DNA of 64,000 nucleotides from Candidatus Gastranaerophilales bacterium (GTDB lineage Bacteria; Cyanobacteriota; Vampirovibrionia; Gastranaerophilales; Gastranaerophilaceae): contig CALUTO010000004.1 of NCBI GenBank assembly GCA_944323735.1, positions 46,125 to 110,124 on the forward strand. The letters are read 5' to 3'. Shown here in pieces: positions 46,832 to 55,784 of the stretch. Made by a program: the position numbers and the translations under genes. The notes under the pieces were generated by a model, which saw only the letters and a program-made list of their open reading frames with translations, did not search any database and had not been told where the DNA came from. Each line of letters begins with the position of its first letter. Positions within the stretch are counted from its first letter, which is position 1.

Positions 46832-47896
46832 CTAATTAATTAACATGCAGTCACCATAGCTGTAAAACTTATACTTTTCTCTCACAGCCTCTTCATAAGC
46901 CCGAAAAGTAAAATCCTTGCCTGCAAAAGCAGACACCAGCATAATCAATGTTGATTTAGGCAGGTGGAAATTTGTTATTAGCCGGTCAACCGCACGAAAC
47001 TTAAATCCGGGATATATAAACAGCGAAGAATCGTCAATAACTTCAAGAATTTCATCGAATTTTTTCATGCACGTTTCGAGCGTTCTAACTGTTGTAGTAC
47101 CGACAGCGGTAATTTTTTTGCCGGCTCTTCTCGCATTTGTAATTATTTCTGCCGTCTCTTTAGAAATTTCATACTCTTCCGATTCCATTTTGTGATCAAG
47201 AATATTCTCTGTTTTAACAGGTCTGAAAGTACCGAGTCCGACATTAAGAGTTACATAACAAATTTGAACACCTTTATTTTTGAGTTTTTGCAGTATTTCT
47301 TCAGTAAAATGCAATCCCGCTGTCGGAGCAGCGACAGACCCCCTTCTCTGTGCATAAACAGTCTGATACCGCTCATAATCGAGCTCTTTTAATCGGTCAT
47401 CTGTCATGCTTCGTTCTATGTAAGGAGGAAGCGGTATTTTCCCAACCCTGTCAAGTATTTCATAAAAATTCCCGTCATAAAACATTTCGACCAGCCATTT
47501 TCCCTGATCTTCACGTGTAAGCACCTTTAAAGAAAGTTCATCGGATATTTTTATAATCATATCCTCTCTTACCCGTTTCGACGGATTCAAGAGCACCTGC
47601 CACGTTTTTCCTGCAATTTGCTTCAAAAGAAAGACTTCAAGCAATGCTCCGGTTTCTTTATGACCGTACATTCGTGCAGGTATAACCCTTGTATTATTAA
47701 GAACCATGACATCATTTTCATTAAAATAATCGGTTATATCATAAAAATGCCTGTGTTCTATTGTTTCAGAGCGTCTGTCCAGCACCATCATCCTCGCATC
47801 TTCTCGCTTTTCAGACGGCGTTTGCGCAATAAGCTCTGCCGGCAGACTGTAATCAAATTCTGATATTGGAATAAATTTTTCTTTAAGTTCTTTCAT
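46832..47896 (-). CDS. queA: tRNA preQ1(34) S-adenosylmethionine ribosyltransferase-isomerase
   Basis: 354 residues. Typical QueA segments are FDYSLPAELIAQTP near the N-terminus, VLNNTRVIPARMYGHK, the YQTVYAQRRGSVAAPTAGLH region, and NVGLGTFRPV and ITNFHLPKSTLIMLVSAFAG. It transfers and isomerises ribose from SAM to make epoxyqueuosine at the tRNA wobble position. I use the ATG at 47896 (GGAG 6 nt upstream) in place of an earlier TTG. asd lies 21 nt upstream on the same strand, so they share a transcript. No other queuosine genes or preQ1 riboswitch are seen. Confidence 0.96.
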   Translation of the reverse strand: MKELKEKFIPISEFDYSLPAELIAQTPSEKREDARMMVLDRRSETIEHRHFYDITDYFNENDVMVLNNTRVIPARMYGHKETGALLEVFLLKQIAGKTWQVLLNPSKRVREDMIIKISDELSLKVLTREDQGKWLVEMFYDGNFYEILDRVGKIPLPPYIERSMTDDRLKELDYERYQTVYAQRRGSVAAPTAGLHFTEEILQKLKNKGVQICYVTLNVGLGTFRPVKTENILDHKMESEEYEISKETAEIITNARRAGKKITAVGTTTVRTLETCMKKFDEILEVIDDSSLFIYPGFKFRAVDRLITNFHLPKSTLIMLVSAFAGKDFTFRAYEEAVREKYKFYSYGDCMLIN

Positions 47897-47917
47897 ATTT
47901 TGCTCCGACAAATATGT

Positions 47918-48934
47918 TTAAAACAGCTGCATTTCTATTACTTTTTCAGCAAGTCTCACAGTATTCAAAGCTGCCCCGATTCTGATATTGTCAGCTACAC
48001 ACCAGAGAGCAATACCGTTGTCAAACACTAAATCTTTTCTGATTCTGCCGACATACACAGGATTTTTTCCGGCTGCATCTCTCGGGGTCGGATATACATA
48101 ATTGTCTATGTCATCCATAACCTCTACCCCCCACGCTTGCTCTAAAATCTCACGTGCTTTCCGTGGGGTGATTTCTTTTTCAAACTCAATATTTACTGCC
48201 TCCGAATGTCCGTGAAAAACAGGAACACGAACAGCTGTGCAGGCTATTTTTGTATCTTCGTCAAGATGAAGAATTTTTTTTGTCTCATTAGTAACTTTCA
48301 TCTCTTCTTTTGTGTAACCGTTATCGCAGAATACATCAATCTGTGGGATAACATTATAAGCAATAGGTTTTTTAAATTTTACATTCTCAAAACTTTTACC
48401 CTCATTTTCAGCTATGGTATTTTCTCTGAGCTCATTAATTGCGGCAAGTCCGGCTCCTGAAACAGCCTGATAGGTGCTTACTACCATTCTTTTTATTTTT
48501 GCATAATCATGAAGGGGCTTCAAAACGAGCATAAGCTGTGATGTTGAGCAGTTCGGATTTGCAATAATTCCGTGATGATTTTTCAAATCTTCATCATTTA
48601 CGCCGGCAATAACCAGCGGTACATCCCTGTCCATACGGAAAGCACTTGAATTATCAATGTATACTGCACCTCTTTTCACTGCCTCGGGGGCAAGCTTCAA
48701 AGAGGTAGAACCGCCTGCTGAAGCAAGCACAATATTAACCCCCTCAAAAACCCCTGGTACAGCTTCTTGCACAGTATATTCCCCGCCGTTGAACTGGATT
48801 TTTTTGCCTGCACTTTTTGCACTGGCAAGGAATTTTATTTCATTATATTGAACCTTATTTTCTTCAAGAATTTTTAAAATTTCTCTGCCTACAACACCGG
48901 TTGCGCCAAGCACTGCCAAGTTAGGTTTTTTCAT
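47918..48934 (-). CDS. asd: Aspartate-semialdehyde dehydrogenase
   Basis: 338 residues. NADP-binding LGATGVVGRE (about 9-18), catalytic Cys129 in NPNCSTSQ, and VPVFHGHSEAVNIEFE are the usual motifs; NSSAFRMDRDVPL is also standard. It reduces aspartyl phosphate to the semialdehyde, precursor of diaminopimelate, lysine, threonine and methionine. AGAGGAAAT precedes the ATG. It heads a two-gene minus-strand unit with queA and is divergent from aspS. Confidence 0.97.
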   Translation of the reverse strand: MKKPNLAVLGATGVVGREILKILEENKVQYNEIKFLASAKSAGKKIQFNGGEYTVQEAVPGVFEGVNIVLASAGGSTSLKLAPEAVKRGAVYIDNSSAFRMDRDVPLVIAGVNDEDLKNHHGIIANPNCSTSQLMLVLKPLHDYAKIKRMVVSTYQAVSGAGLAAINELRENTIAENEGKSFENVKFKKPIAYNVIPQIDVFCDNGYTKEEMKVTNETKKILHLDEDTKIACTAVRVPVFHGHSEAVNIEFEKEITPRKAREILEQAWGVEVMDDIDNYVYPTPRDAAGKNPVYVGRIRKDLVFDNGIALWCVADNIRIGAALNTVRLAEKVIEMQLF

Positions 48935-49018
48935 TTTATTTCCTCTTATTCTGTATTAATAAACTAGATATGTGCAATTACAAGGTAATTATAATACAAA
49001 TAATTAAAAAGAGCATAT

Positions 49019-49047
49019 TTGATTATAAAAAGTGTTTGTAATAAACT
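49019..49047 (+). promoter_or_regulatory. Candidate promoter for aspS
   Basis: TTGATT (49019-49024), 17-nt spacer, TAAACT (49042-49047). Confidence 0.3.
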
Positions 49048-49096
49048 AAAATAAGTTGACAATATCAGGGTGAAAACATTAGGGGAAAGAGTGGAT

Positions 49097-50881
49097 ATGA
49101 AGATGCACACATCAATGAAAACACACTATAACGAAGAATTAACCATTAAAGATATAGACAAAACAGTTACACTTGCAGGCTGGGTTTCTGCAGTAAGAGA
49201 TTTGGGCGGTATTATCTTTGTTGAACTCAGAGACCGCAGCGGTTATTTTCAGGTAGTTGCAGACCCGCAGATAAATCCTGATGTTCATGCGGTTTTTTCA
49301 AAGCTGAAAGACGAATTTGTAATACAGATTACCGGAAAAATAACTAAAAGGCCTCCTGAAACATATAACCCCTCTCTTGCAACAGGAGAAATAGAAATTT
49401 ATCCTTCAGAAGTTCATATTATATCGGAAGCAAAACTCCTTCCTTTTGAGCTCACAAGCGAGGATACAAAAGAGGAATTGAGACTGAAATACAGATATCT
49501 CGATATAAGACGGCCGCAAATGCTGCACAACCTGAAGCTGCGCCATAATATCGTAACAGCCATCAGAAATTACCTCAACAGCCTCGACTTTACAGAAGTA
49601 GAAACGCCTATACTTATTAACACAACACCCGAAGGCGCAAGAGATTTTCTGGTGCCGAGCCGTGTTCAGGAAGGAAAATTCTTTGCGCTGCCGCAGTCTC
49701 CGCAAATTTTTAAACAGCTTTTAATGGTGGGAGGGCTCGAAAAATATTACCAAATTGCCAAATGTTTCAGGGATGAAGACTTAAGAGCAGACAGACAGCC
49801 CGAGTTTACGCAGGTTGACATTGAAATGTCATTTGTAAATCAGGAGGATATAATCAATCTCACAGAAGGACTGATTGTTGAAGCATTTAAGCAGGCTAAT
49901 GTTGAAGTTAAGCCGCCATTTAGAAGAATAAGCTGGCAGGAGGCAATGGACAAATACGGCTCCGATAAACCGGATGCACGTTTCGGACTGGAGCTTTTTG
50001 ACATCGGCGATATTATGCTGGAATCCACTTTTGAGCCTATCAAAGAGACCCTGAAAAAAGGCGGTATTGCAAAAGCGATAAAAATACCCGGAATTGCAGG
50101 CTACTCAAGAAAAGAAATGGATGACATCAGAAGTCTCGCTATTTCATATGGTGCAAAAGGCATCGCCTGGCTGACATTTATGGAGGACGGCACAGTAAAA
50201 TCTCCTGTTCTGAAATTTTTGACGGAAGAACAAATATCACAGCTTCAGCAAAGAGCAGAAGCAAAACCCGGTGACATTGTATTCTTTGTTGCTGACGAAC
50301 CAAAGACCACTTATGATGTTATGGGAAGATTCAGACTGTTCTTCGGTAATAAGCTCGGGCTTATAGACGAAAACAGCCATGCACTTCTGTGGGTAGTAGA
50401 TTTCCCGATGTTTGAATACAGTCAGGAGTTTGAAAGAATTACGGCAATGCATCATCCGTTTACATCACCGAATCTTGAGGACGTAGACAAAATGAAAACA
50501 GACCCGCTTAAAGTACGTTCAATAGCCTATGATATAGTGTACAACGGAACAGAACTCGGGGGCGGCAGTGTTAGAATTCACTCATCAGAAGTTCAGAAAA
50601 AAGTATTTGAAGCTCTGGGACTGACAGAAGAAGAAACACAGATGAAATTCGGATTTATGCTGCAGGCATTCCAGTACGGCACTCCGCCGCATGCCGGACT
50701 CGCAATAGGTCTGGACAGACTTGTGGCACTACTCGCAAAACAGACTTCAATCCGTGAAGTAATAGCTTTCCCGAAAAACTCTGCCGCAAAATGTCTTATG
50801 ACCAATGCACCGACATACGCTTCAGAAGAACAGCTCATGGAGCTTCATTTAAAATCTACGGTAAAACGTGAGCATAAATAA
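49097..50881 (+). CDS. aspS: Aspartyl-tRNA synthetase
   Basis: About 594 residues, bacterial-type class II enzyme: OB-fold anticodon domain (VTLAGWVSAVRDLGG), class II motif 1 around the ETPIL strand, motif 2 in CFRDEDLRADRQPEFTQ, the bacterial GAD insertion, and motif 3 in GLAIGLDRLVAL. It charges tRNA-Asp and, if non-discriminating, also tRNA-Asn for GatCAB. The frame also offers a GTG at 49070 and an ATG at 49115. I prefer 49097, with AGGGGA about 10 nt upstream, but family N-termini often begin near 49115. The NUDIX gene follows 19 nt downstream. Confidence 0.96.
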   Translation: MKMHTSMKTHYNEELTIKDIDKTVTLAGWVSAVRDLGGIIFVELRDRSGYFQVVADPQINPDVHAVFSKLKDEFVIQITGKITKRPPETYNPSLATGEIEIYPSEVHIISEAKLLPFELTSEDTKEELRLKYRYLDIRRPQMLHNLKLRHNIVTAIRNYLNSLDFTEVETPILINTTPEGARDFLVPSRVQEGKFFALPQSPQIFKQLLMVGGLEKYYQIAKCFRDEDLRADRQPEFTQVDIEMSFVNQEDIINLTEGLIVEAFKQANVEVKPPFRRISWQEAMDKYGSDKPDARFGLELFDIGDIMLESTFEPIKETLKKGGIAKAIKIPGIAGYSRKEMDDIRSLAISYGAKGIAWLTFMEDGTVKSPVLKFLTEEQISQLQQRAEAKPGDIVFFVADEPKTTYDVMGRFRLFFGNKLGLIDENSHALLWVVDFPMFEYSQEFERITAMHHPFTSPNLEDVDKMKTDPLKVRSIAYDIVYNGTELGGGSVRIHSSEVQKKVFEALGLTEEETQMKFGFMLQAFQYGTPPHAGLAIGLDRLVALLAKQTSIREVIAFPKNSAAKCLMTNAPTYASEEQLMELHLKSTVKREHK

Positions 50882-50900
50882 CCGGATATAAAGATAAAAT

Positions 50901-51425
50901 ATGGATAAATATACAGAACAGACTCTTTCATCACAGCTTGCCTACCACGGCAGAATCTTTGATGTATTAAAAGATGAAGTTATGCTTGCTGACGGGCTCA
51001 AACGCCCGAGAGATGTGATTGTTCATCCGGGAGGAGTAGTTATTGCCGCAATTGACGGCGATGATATTCTTCTCGTCCGCCAGTACAGATACCCTGTGAA
51101 ACAAACAGAACTTGAACTTCCTGCAGGCAGGCTTGAAATCGGCGAGGACCCATTCTCGGCTGCAAAACGGGAACTTCTTGAAGAAACAGGATACACAGCA
51201 GAAGAATGGAAATCACTCGGTTTTATTTTTTCAACTCCGGGAATATGCACTGAAAAGTTGTATTTGTTCAAAGCTCAAAATCTGACTTTTGTAAAACAGC
51301 AGCCGGATGAAGGAGAGATAATAGACTATCTGAAATACAAAATTACTGACGTTATCCGTATGATTAAAGACGGTGAAATAAATGATGCAAAAACAATCTG
51401 TGCATTGATGCGGATACTAAACTAA
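50901..51425 (+). CDS. NUDIX hydrolase, ADP-ribose pyrophosphatase-like
   Basis: 174 residues. The Nudix box matches GX5EX7REUXEEXGU: it begins at GRLEIGEDPFSAAKRELLEE and ends TGY. The preceding QYRYPVKQTELELPAG strand-loop is typical of ADP-ribose pyrophosphatases of the NudF/YqkG type. It would cut ADP-ribose or a related nucleotide sugar to AMP and a sugar phosphate. It follows aspS by 19 nt and converges with the next gene. Confidence 0.9.
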   Translation: MDKYTEQTLSSQLAYHGRIFDVLKDEVMLADGLKRPRDVIVHPGGVVIAAIDGDDILLVRQYRYPVKQTELELPAGRLEIGEDPFSAAKRELLEETGYTAEEWKSLGFIFSTPGICTEKLYLFKAQNLTFVKQQPDEGEIIDYLKYKITDVIRMIKDGEINDAKTICALMRILN

Positions 51426-51472
51426 TTTTTTTGCTTAATTTAAAAGACCGGAGTGCTGTTAATTTTATACGA

Positions 51473-52627
51473 CTATATTGAAGTTACATGATTGTAGATA
51501 AGTGAAGATGCTTTTACGATAAAGTCTTTGCCCTCCGGAGCATTGTATTTTCTATTAACAAGAATAACAACGATATAGTTTTTGCCGTTAGGAGCATAAA
51601 CAATACCTGCATCGCCCAGCATTTTCCCTATATCTCCGGTTTTGTGGACGAATACCGCTCCTGAGGGCAAACCTGCGGGAATAAGTCTGTCATTGTGAAC
51701 ATGCCCCATATAATCCACTATTTTTTCTTTTGATTTAATAGAAAGGAATTTAGAGTTATCAATATTATATAGCATAGTAGCAAGCTCTCTGGCCGTAGTA
51801 ACGTTCGTACCGGCCATATCAGGAAGCCAGTCATTAACACGTGTTTTAAACATACCCCAGTGGCGCAGAGAATTGTTAACAGAACCCATGCCGCCTGTCG
51901 CTGACATAAGCATATTTGTAGCAGAATTATCAGACTCTGTAATCATTACACGTGCAAGCTGATCAACAGTATAGACGGCATTTTCTCCTTTAAACTGCAA
52001 ACTGCCGGAACCTTCTGAACGATAATAATCAGTCATCTGGATTGTATCTTTTAAGGAAATTTCTCCCGCCTCAATTGATTTAAACAGATGCAGCAGAACA
52101 GGGAGTTTTATAATACTCGCAGCTGAAAATATTCTGTCGGAATCAAGCGATGCAGATTTTCCTGTAGCATACTCCCACACATACACGGAAGGCGTAATAG
52201 TGGGATACATTGCAGCAAGATTTTTCAGCTTTGCCTCAAGCGCAGGCATGGTACCCGCCTCATATATCCGAATCATCTGGGCATTTTTTACAAACACAGG
52301 ATTAAGAAAATTTTTACCAAAAAAGTGGGTATTGTTTAAATAAGCAGAGGTCGGGCGATAGAGTTTGTCATAATCCACCTGAATTTCCGGATATTTCTGC
52401 TGTCTCAAAAATATGGGACGTGTAACCGTATCATAATAATTCGGCGCAACACAAAGAAATAACACAACTGCCAGAACAGCATTTATAATCTGCGCCAGAG
52501 GATGAATTTTTTTCTTTTTAGCAAACCTTATAGGCCTTTGTGCAGCAGAACGTATATTAGAAGCATATCTTTGCGGACTGTTATAGTAGTCATATTTTAT
52601 TTCCGGTTTGAATACAGGTTTTGCCAA
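51473..52627 (-). CDS. Membrane-anchored class A beta-lactamase-fold serine hydrolase
   Basis: 384 residues. A basic cytoplasmic N-terminus and one membrane helix (about 43-62) anchor a periplasmic domain with S171-x-x-K174 (SIIK), SDN (232-234) and KTG (329-331). The omega-loop region, where class A enzymes carry Glu166 in ExxLN, reads VNDWLPDMAGTN and lacks that glutamate. Without it, deacylation of a beta-lactam would be poor, so I expect a peptidoglycan-related hydrolase or penicillin-binding role and not resistance. The gene stands alone, convergent with the NUDIX gene. Confidence 0.8.
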   Translation of the reverse strand: MAKPVFKPEIKYDYYNSPQRYASNIRSAAQRPIRFAKKKKIHPLAQIINAVLAVVLFLCVAPNYYDTVTRPIFLRQQKYPEIQVDYDKLYRPTSAYLNNTHFFGKNFLNPVFVKNAQMIRIYEAGTMPALEAKLKNLAAMYPTITPSVYVWEYATGKSASLDSDRIFSAASIIKLPVLLHLFKSIEAGEISLKDTIQMTDYYRSEGSGSLQFKGENAVYTVDQLARVMITESDNSATNMLMSATGGMGSVNNSLRHWGMFKTRVNDWLPDMAGTNVTTARELATMLYNIDNSKFLSIKSKEKIVDYMGHVHNDRLIPAGLPSGAVFVHKTGDIGKMLGDAGIVYAPNGKNYIVVILVNRKYNAPEGKDFIVKASSLIYNHVTSI

Positions 52628-52777
52628 TGCACAGTCTCCCCAATCGAATCTCTGTTTTACATGGTAAGTTTTATATATGCTATAAAAATAAACATATCAC
52701 ATATTTACTCTAATTTCCAAAGATTTTACAAATTTTTACTATACATCACGGGTATATATAAATATTTATAAAAATTG

Positions 52778-52783
52778 TATAAT
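52778..52783 (+). promoter_or_regulatory. -10 box close to the oppF start
   Basis: TATAAT ends 6 nt before the ATG at 52790, with no RBS in between. Suggests a leaderless transcript. No good -35. Confidence 0.4.
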
Positions 52784-52789
52784 ATTCTC

Positions 52790-53752
52790 ATGGAAAAACT
52801 TGTACAAATAAAAAATCTTACGGTGAATTATCCTGTTACAGAGGGCATATTTAATGAAACAAAAGCTTTTATCCATGCCCTGAACTGCATAAACCTTGAT
52901 ATATACAAAGGAGAGGTGCTCGGACTGGTCGGAGAATCCGGCTGCGGAAAATCGACTCTGGGCAAAGCCGTGCTCAGGCTCATTACCCCTGAAGGCGAAG
53001 TTTTTTTTGATAAAAAAAACATATTAGAACTCGACAAAAAAGAGATAAAATCCTTCAGAAAAAAATCACAGCTTATATTTCAAAACCCCTATTCCAGTCT
53101 TAACCCGAAAATGACAATAAAAGAAATTCTAAAAGAACCTCTTATTATCCACGGAATAAAAGACAAAAAAGCTATAGACACGGAAATCTTAAATATACTA
53201 AAATTGACAGGCCTTGATACTGAAGCTCTTTCCAGATATCCGCATGAATTTTCCGGAGGACAACGCCAGAGAATAGCAATAGCAAGAGCATTAATTCTAA
53301 AGCCCGAATTTCTTGTTGCAGATGAACCGGTAAGTGCACTTGATGTGAGCATTCAGGCTCAAATAATAAAACTTCTGATTGAGCTAAAAGAAAAAATGAA
53401 ACTCACTATTCTTTTTATATCACACGATTTAGGAGTAATTAAATACATCTCTGACAGAATTGCAGTTATGTATCTGGGTGAGATTGTTGAAACAGCACCA
53501 TCGGATGAACTGTTCAAAAACCCGAAACACCCCTACACAAAAGCACTTATTTCAGCCGTACCGAGCGTAAATGATAAAAGCAACATACACTTTATCAGAC
53601 TGGAAGGCGATTTGCCTTCCCCCAAAAGCCCCCCGCACGCATGTAAATTTCATACAAGATGCCCCTATGTAATGCCGGTATGCAAAGAAATAGCCCCAAA
53701 GAATATAGGGTTTTCAAAAAATCACTATGCAAAATGCCACTTATATAAGTAA
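52790..53752 (+). CDS. oppF: Oligopeptide/dipeptide ABC transporter ATP-binding protein
   Basis: About 320 residues. Walker A GESGCGKST, Q-loop FQNPYSSLNPKMTI, signature SGGQRQRIAIARA, Walker B FLVADEPVSALD and H-loop FISHDLGVI are intact. The C-terminal oligopeptide-specific tail has CKFHTRCPYVMPVCKE, whose cysteines can hold an iron-sulfur cluster in this family. It energises peptide uptake at the cytoplasmic membrane. No permease, binding protein or partner OppD is adjacent, so the rest of the transporter must be elsewhere. The start is the ATG at 52790; an upstream TTG (52775) overlaps the -10 box. Confidence 0.93.
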   Translation: MEKLVQIKNLTVNYPVTEGIFNETKAFIHALNCINLDIYKGEVLGLVGESGCGKSTLGKAVLRLITPEGEVFFDKKNILELDKKEIKSFRKKSQLIFQNPYSSLNPKMTIKEILKEPLIIHGIKDKKAIDTEILNILKLTGLDTEALSRYPHEFSGGQRQRIAIARALILKPEFLVADEPVSALDVSIQAQIIKLLIELKEKMKLTILFISHDLGVIKYISDRIAVMYLGEIVETAPSDELFKNPKHPYTKALISAVPSVNDKSNIHFIRLEGDLPSPKSPPHACKFHTRCPYVMPVCKEIAPKNIGFSKNHYAKCHLYK

Positions 53753-53789
53753 AAACAGTCATTTTACAATCACACACAGTATATTTCAC

Positions 53790-53876
53790 GCAAAAAAAAA
53801 GACCCTTTTCCGGGTCTCAAAATCGGTTTTTTCCTCGTGGTTTTGTGGTAGGTTTCTCGTCTCTAATATTTATTCC
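53790..53876 (-). ncRNA. Candidate small RNA with three ACGAG(G)AA repeats
   Basis: On the minus strand, TTTATATATATACGAG (53891-53876) resembles a -10 region also present before the 56888 gene. Downstream come ACGAGGAA (53880-53873), ACGAGAA (53860-53854) and ACGAGGAA (53838-53831), 20-22 nt apart, then a terminator. No ORF is present. The alternative is a plain 3' UTR of the 53954 gene. Confidence 0.35.
53792..53817 (-). terminator. Minus-strand terminator
   Basis: AGACCC/GGGTCT hairpin followed on the minus strand by a run of nine T. Ends the 53954 gene transcript or the candidate RNA. Confidence 0.85.
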
Positions 53877-53953
53877 TCGTATATATATAAACAATATAAA
53901 CATGGAATAATTGCTTTTTTAGAAGGAAATATTAAGAAATGTTAAATTAAAAT

Positions 53954-54493
53954 TTAAAGTGTTTTTCCGGTCAGCTTCTCAGCCTCCCGTGTAATTTCTT
54001 TTTGCAAGTCATCAAGCGTAGCGTCAGGATTTTCACTCAGAAATTCTTCAGCATTAAAGTTTATAATTAAGTTATCAAGTGCTGTTAATTCTGCATCAGA
54101 TGCACCTTTAGCCCTCAGCTGTGCTTTCAAATCGTTTATAATATTATAAACCTCGTTTTGTACTTCTGTTTCATCAGAAAAAGCAGGGGAGCTTTGATTT
54201 TCTGATGATGGAGAGACAGGAGCTGCAGCGGCATTTTCTTCAGAATTTTCCACATCTCCGCCCATATATTCAACTACCGTATCATACGTTTCCTCATCGG
54301 AAATATTGATTCCTGAAACATCTATCAGCGCATCCTCATCGGTACTGACCTGATTAACACTTGCATAAAAGTTATTTGCGACCTGCTGCATTTCCTGATG
54401 TATTTCATCATTCTGACTGTTCTTATCAGTTTTCTGGTTTTCATTTGTTTTGTAGTTTGCATATTGAGGTGTTTGAATTTTATCAATTTCCAT
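53954..54493 (-). CDS. Acidic, mostly disordered protein of unknown function
   Basis: 179 residues, strongly acidic, no signal peptide or membrane helix. The N-terminal 45 residues are rich in Lys, Asn and Gln; the middle (about 60-110) is low-complexity Asp/Glu/Ser/Ala; the C-terminus has predicted helices (VYNIINDLKAQLRAKGASDA and LDDLQKEITREAEKL). A strong RBS (AAAGGAGT) suggests good expression. I do not recognise it. Confidence 0.65.
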   Translation of the reverse strand: MEIDKIQTPQYANYKTNENQKTDKNSQNDEIHQEMQQVANNFYASVNQVSTDEDALIDVSGINISDEETYDTVVEYMGGDVENSEENAAAAPVSPSSENQSSPAFSDETEVQNEVYNIINDLKAQLRAKGASDAELTALDNLIINFNAEEFLSENPDATLDDLQKEITREAEKLTGKTL

Positions 54494-54637
54494 ACTTAAC
54501 TCCTTTGATTAACCGTTTCTTTTATATTTATCGGACAGTTTTGAAAAAACTTTATAAATTTCTCACAATTTTTTACAATAATTTACCTGAAAATTTATGC
54601 TATTATAAAAATATTAACTAAGAGGAGCAAACATTTT

Positions 54638-55678
54638 ATGAAAAAACTATTAACAATACTATTTCTCACAGCCATTTTTGCAGGTTTTTCAATAGCAGCA
54701 CAGAAATATCCGGAAATGCTCGCTTCAATATCCCAAAATTCACCACAACAGAACAAAATCTGGGTCGGAACATTCCAGCTTGTTTGGAATGAATTTTCAG
54801 ACAATATAGTAAAAGGCCCTGTCAAATTTAAGGATTTTGAATCAGATATCGCTGATGAACTCAACAAACAGGAATTTAAGAAGTCAGAGCTTTCTGAAAA
54901 TGCATTTTATATTGCATACGGAAAAACCTCTGCTGCCCTGAAAGAACATATAGAAAAAGCTATTATGGAAAAATTCGGAGAAACAAGCGAGCTTCTTAAC
55001 AGGGTCAACTGGACAGACAAATCAAATGCTTACATCGTTTATGCAATGCTGAAAAAAGATTTTAAATTTGCAGCAAAATTTGATGCTTTCAGAACAAAAG
55101 AAAAATTCAATTACTCCAAGGAAAAATATAAGTACTTCGGTATAGACAAAGAAAGTCCGTCATATATGTATAAAGCGGTAAAAGTCCTTTTCTACAATTC
55201 TCCGTTTGACTATGCAGTAGCACTGCAGGGGCAAAATGATGAAGTTATACTTTACAGAACAGAAAAGAATTCATCTTTTAAAAACATTTATGAATCTTTG
55301 CAGGAACGTACGAGAAAATATAAAGGAACAAAAGAGTTTGTAGCCGGAGACAGACTAAAAGTTCCATACCTGTCAGTAAAACAGGAAGTCTCATATCCCC
55401 AGCTTTGCGGAAAAGAAATTTTAAATACAGATAACCTGTATATCGCACAGGCTCTTCAAACAGTGGATTTTAATATGAATAACAGCGGCATAAGACTGAA
55501 AAGCGAAGCTCTTATGGATATAAAAACAATGTCTATGCCTATTCCTGTCGATGCCTGGGGCAGAAATTTCTATTTTAACAAGACATTCTATCTGTTTATG
55601 AAAGAAAAAACAAAAGAACTGCCATACTATGCTATGCGTGTACAGGACTTGAGTCTGTATAAATATCAAGGCGAATAG
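54638..55678 (+). CDS. Exported protein of unknown function
   Basis: 346 residues with a signal peptide (cleavage near SIAA). The mature part starts with KIWVGTFQLVWNEFSDNI, has a run of conserved-looking aromatic segments (AVKVLFYNSPFDYAVALQG, NDEVILYRTE), and ends FYLFMKEKTKELPYYAMRVQDL. These suggest a single globular alpha/beta domain. The last strand pair loosely recalls serpin C-termini, but I do not claim that family. GAGGAG precedes the ATG. Function unknown; periplasmic or surface location expected. Confidence 0.65.
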   Translation: MKKLLTILFLTAIFAGFSIAAQKYPEMLASISQNSPQQNKIWVGTFQLVWNEFSDNIVKGPVKFKDFESDIADELNKQEFKKSELSENAFYIAYGKTSAALKEHIEKAIMEKFGETSELLNRVNWTDKSNAYIVYAMLKKDFKFAAKFDAFRTKEKFNYSKEKYKYFGIDKESPSYMYKAVKVLFYNSPFDYAVALQGQNDEVILYRTEKNSSFKNIYESLQERTRKYKGTKEFVAGDRLKVPYLSVKQEVSYPQLCGKEILNTDNLYIAQALQTVDFNMNNSGIRLKSEALMDIKTMSMPIPVDAWGRNFYFNKTFYLFMKEKTKELPYYAMRVQDLSLYKYQGE

Positions 55679-55731
55679 GCATTGAAAACAGTAAAAAAGC
55701 AAAAACATTGAAAAATTCAAATATTCCATTA

Positions 55732-55769
55732 AAAAAATAAGTATACTATAATTAGTATACTTATTTTTT
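55732..55769. promoter_or_regulatory. 17-bp perfect palindrome containing a -10-like TATAAT
   Basis: Arms AAAAAATAAGTATACTA and its exact complement around TAAT. With A and T ends it can act as a bidirectional terminator of the previous gene; the centre spells TATAAT (55747-55752), so it could also be an operator over the promoter of the next gene (ATG at 55785). Confidence 0.6.
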
Positions 55770-55784
55770 ACCGGTAAAAGATAA

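Noticed and set aside
51473..52627. Antibiotic resistance beta-lactamase
   Set aside because: Lacks the Glu166 omega-loop motif and has a membrane anchor; a resistance role is not supported by sequence.
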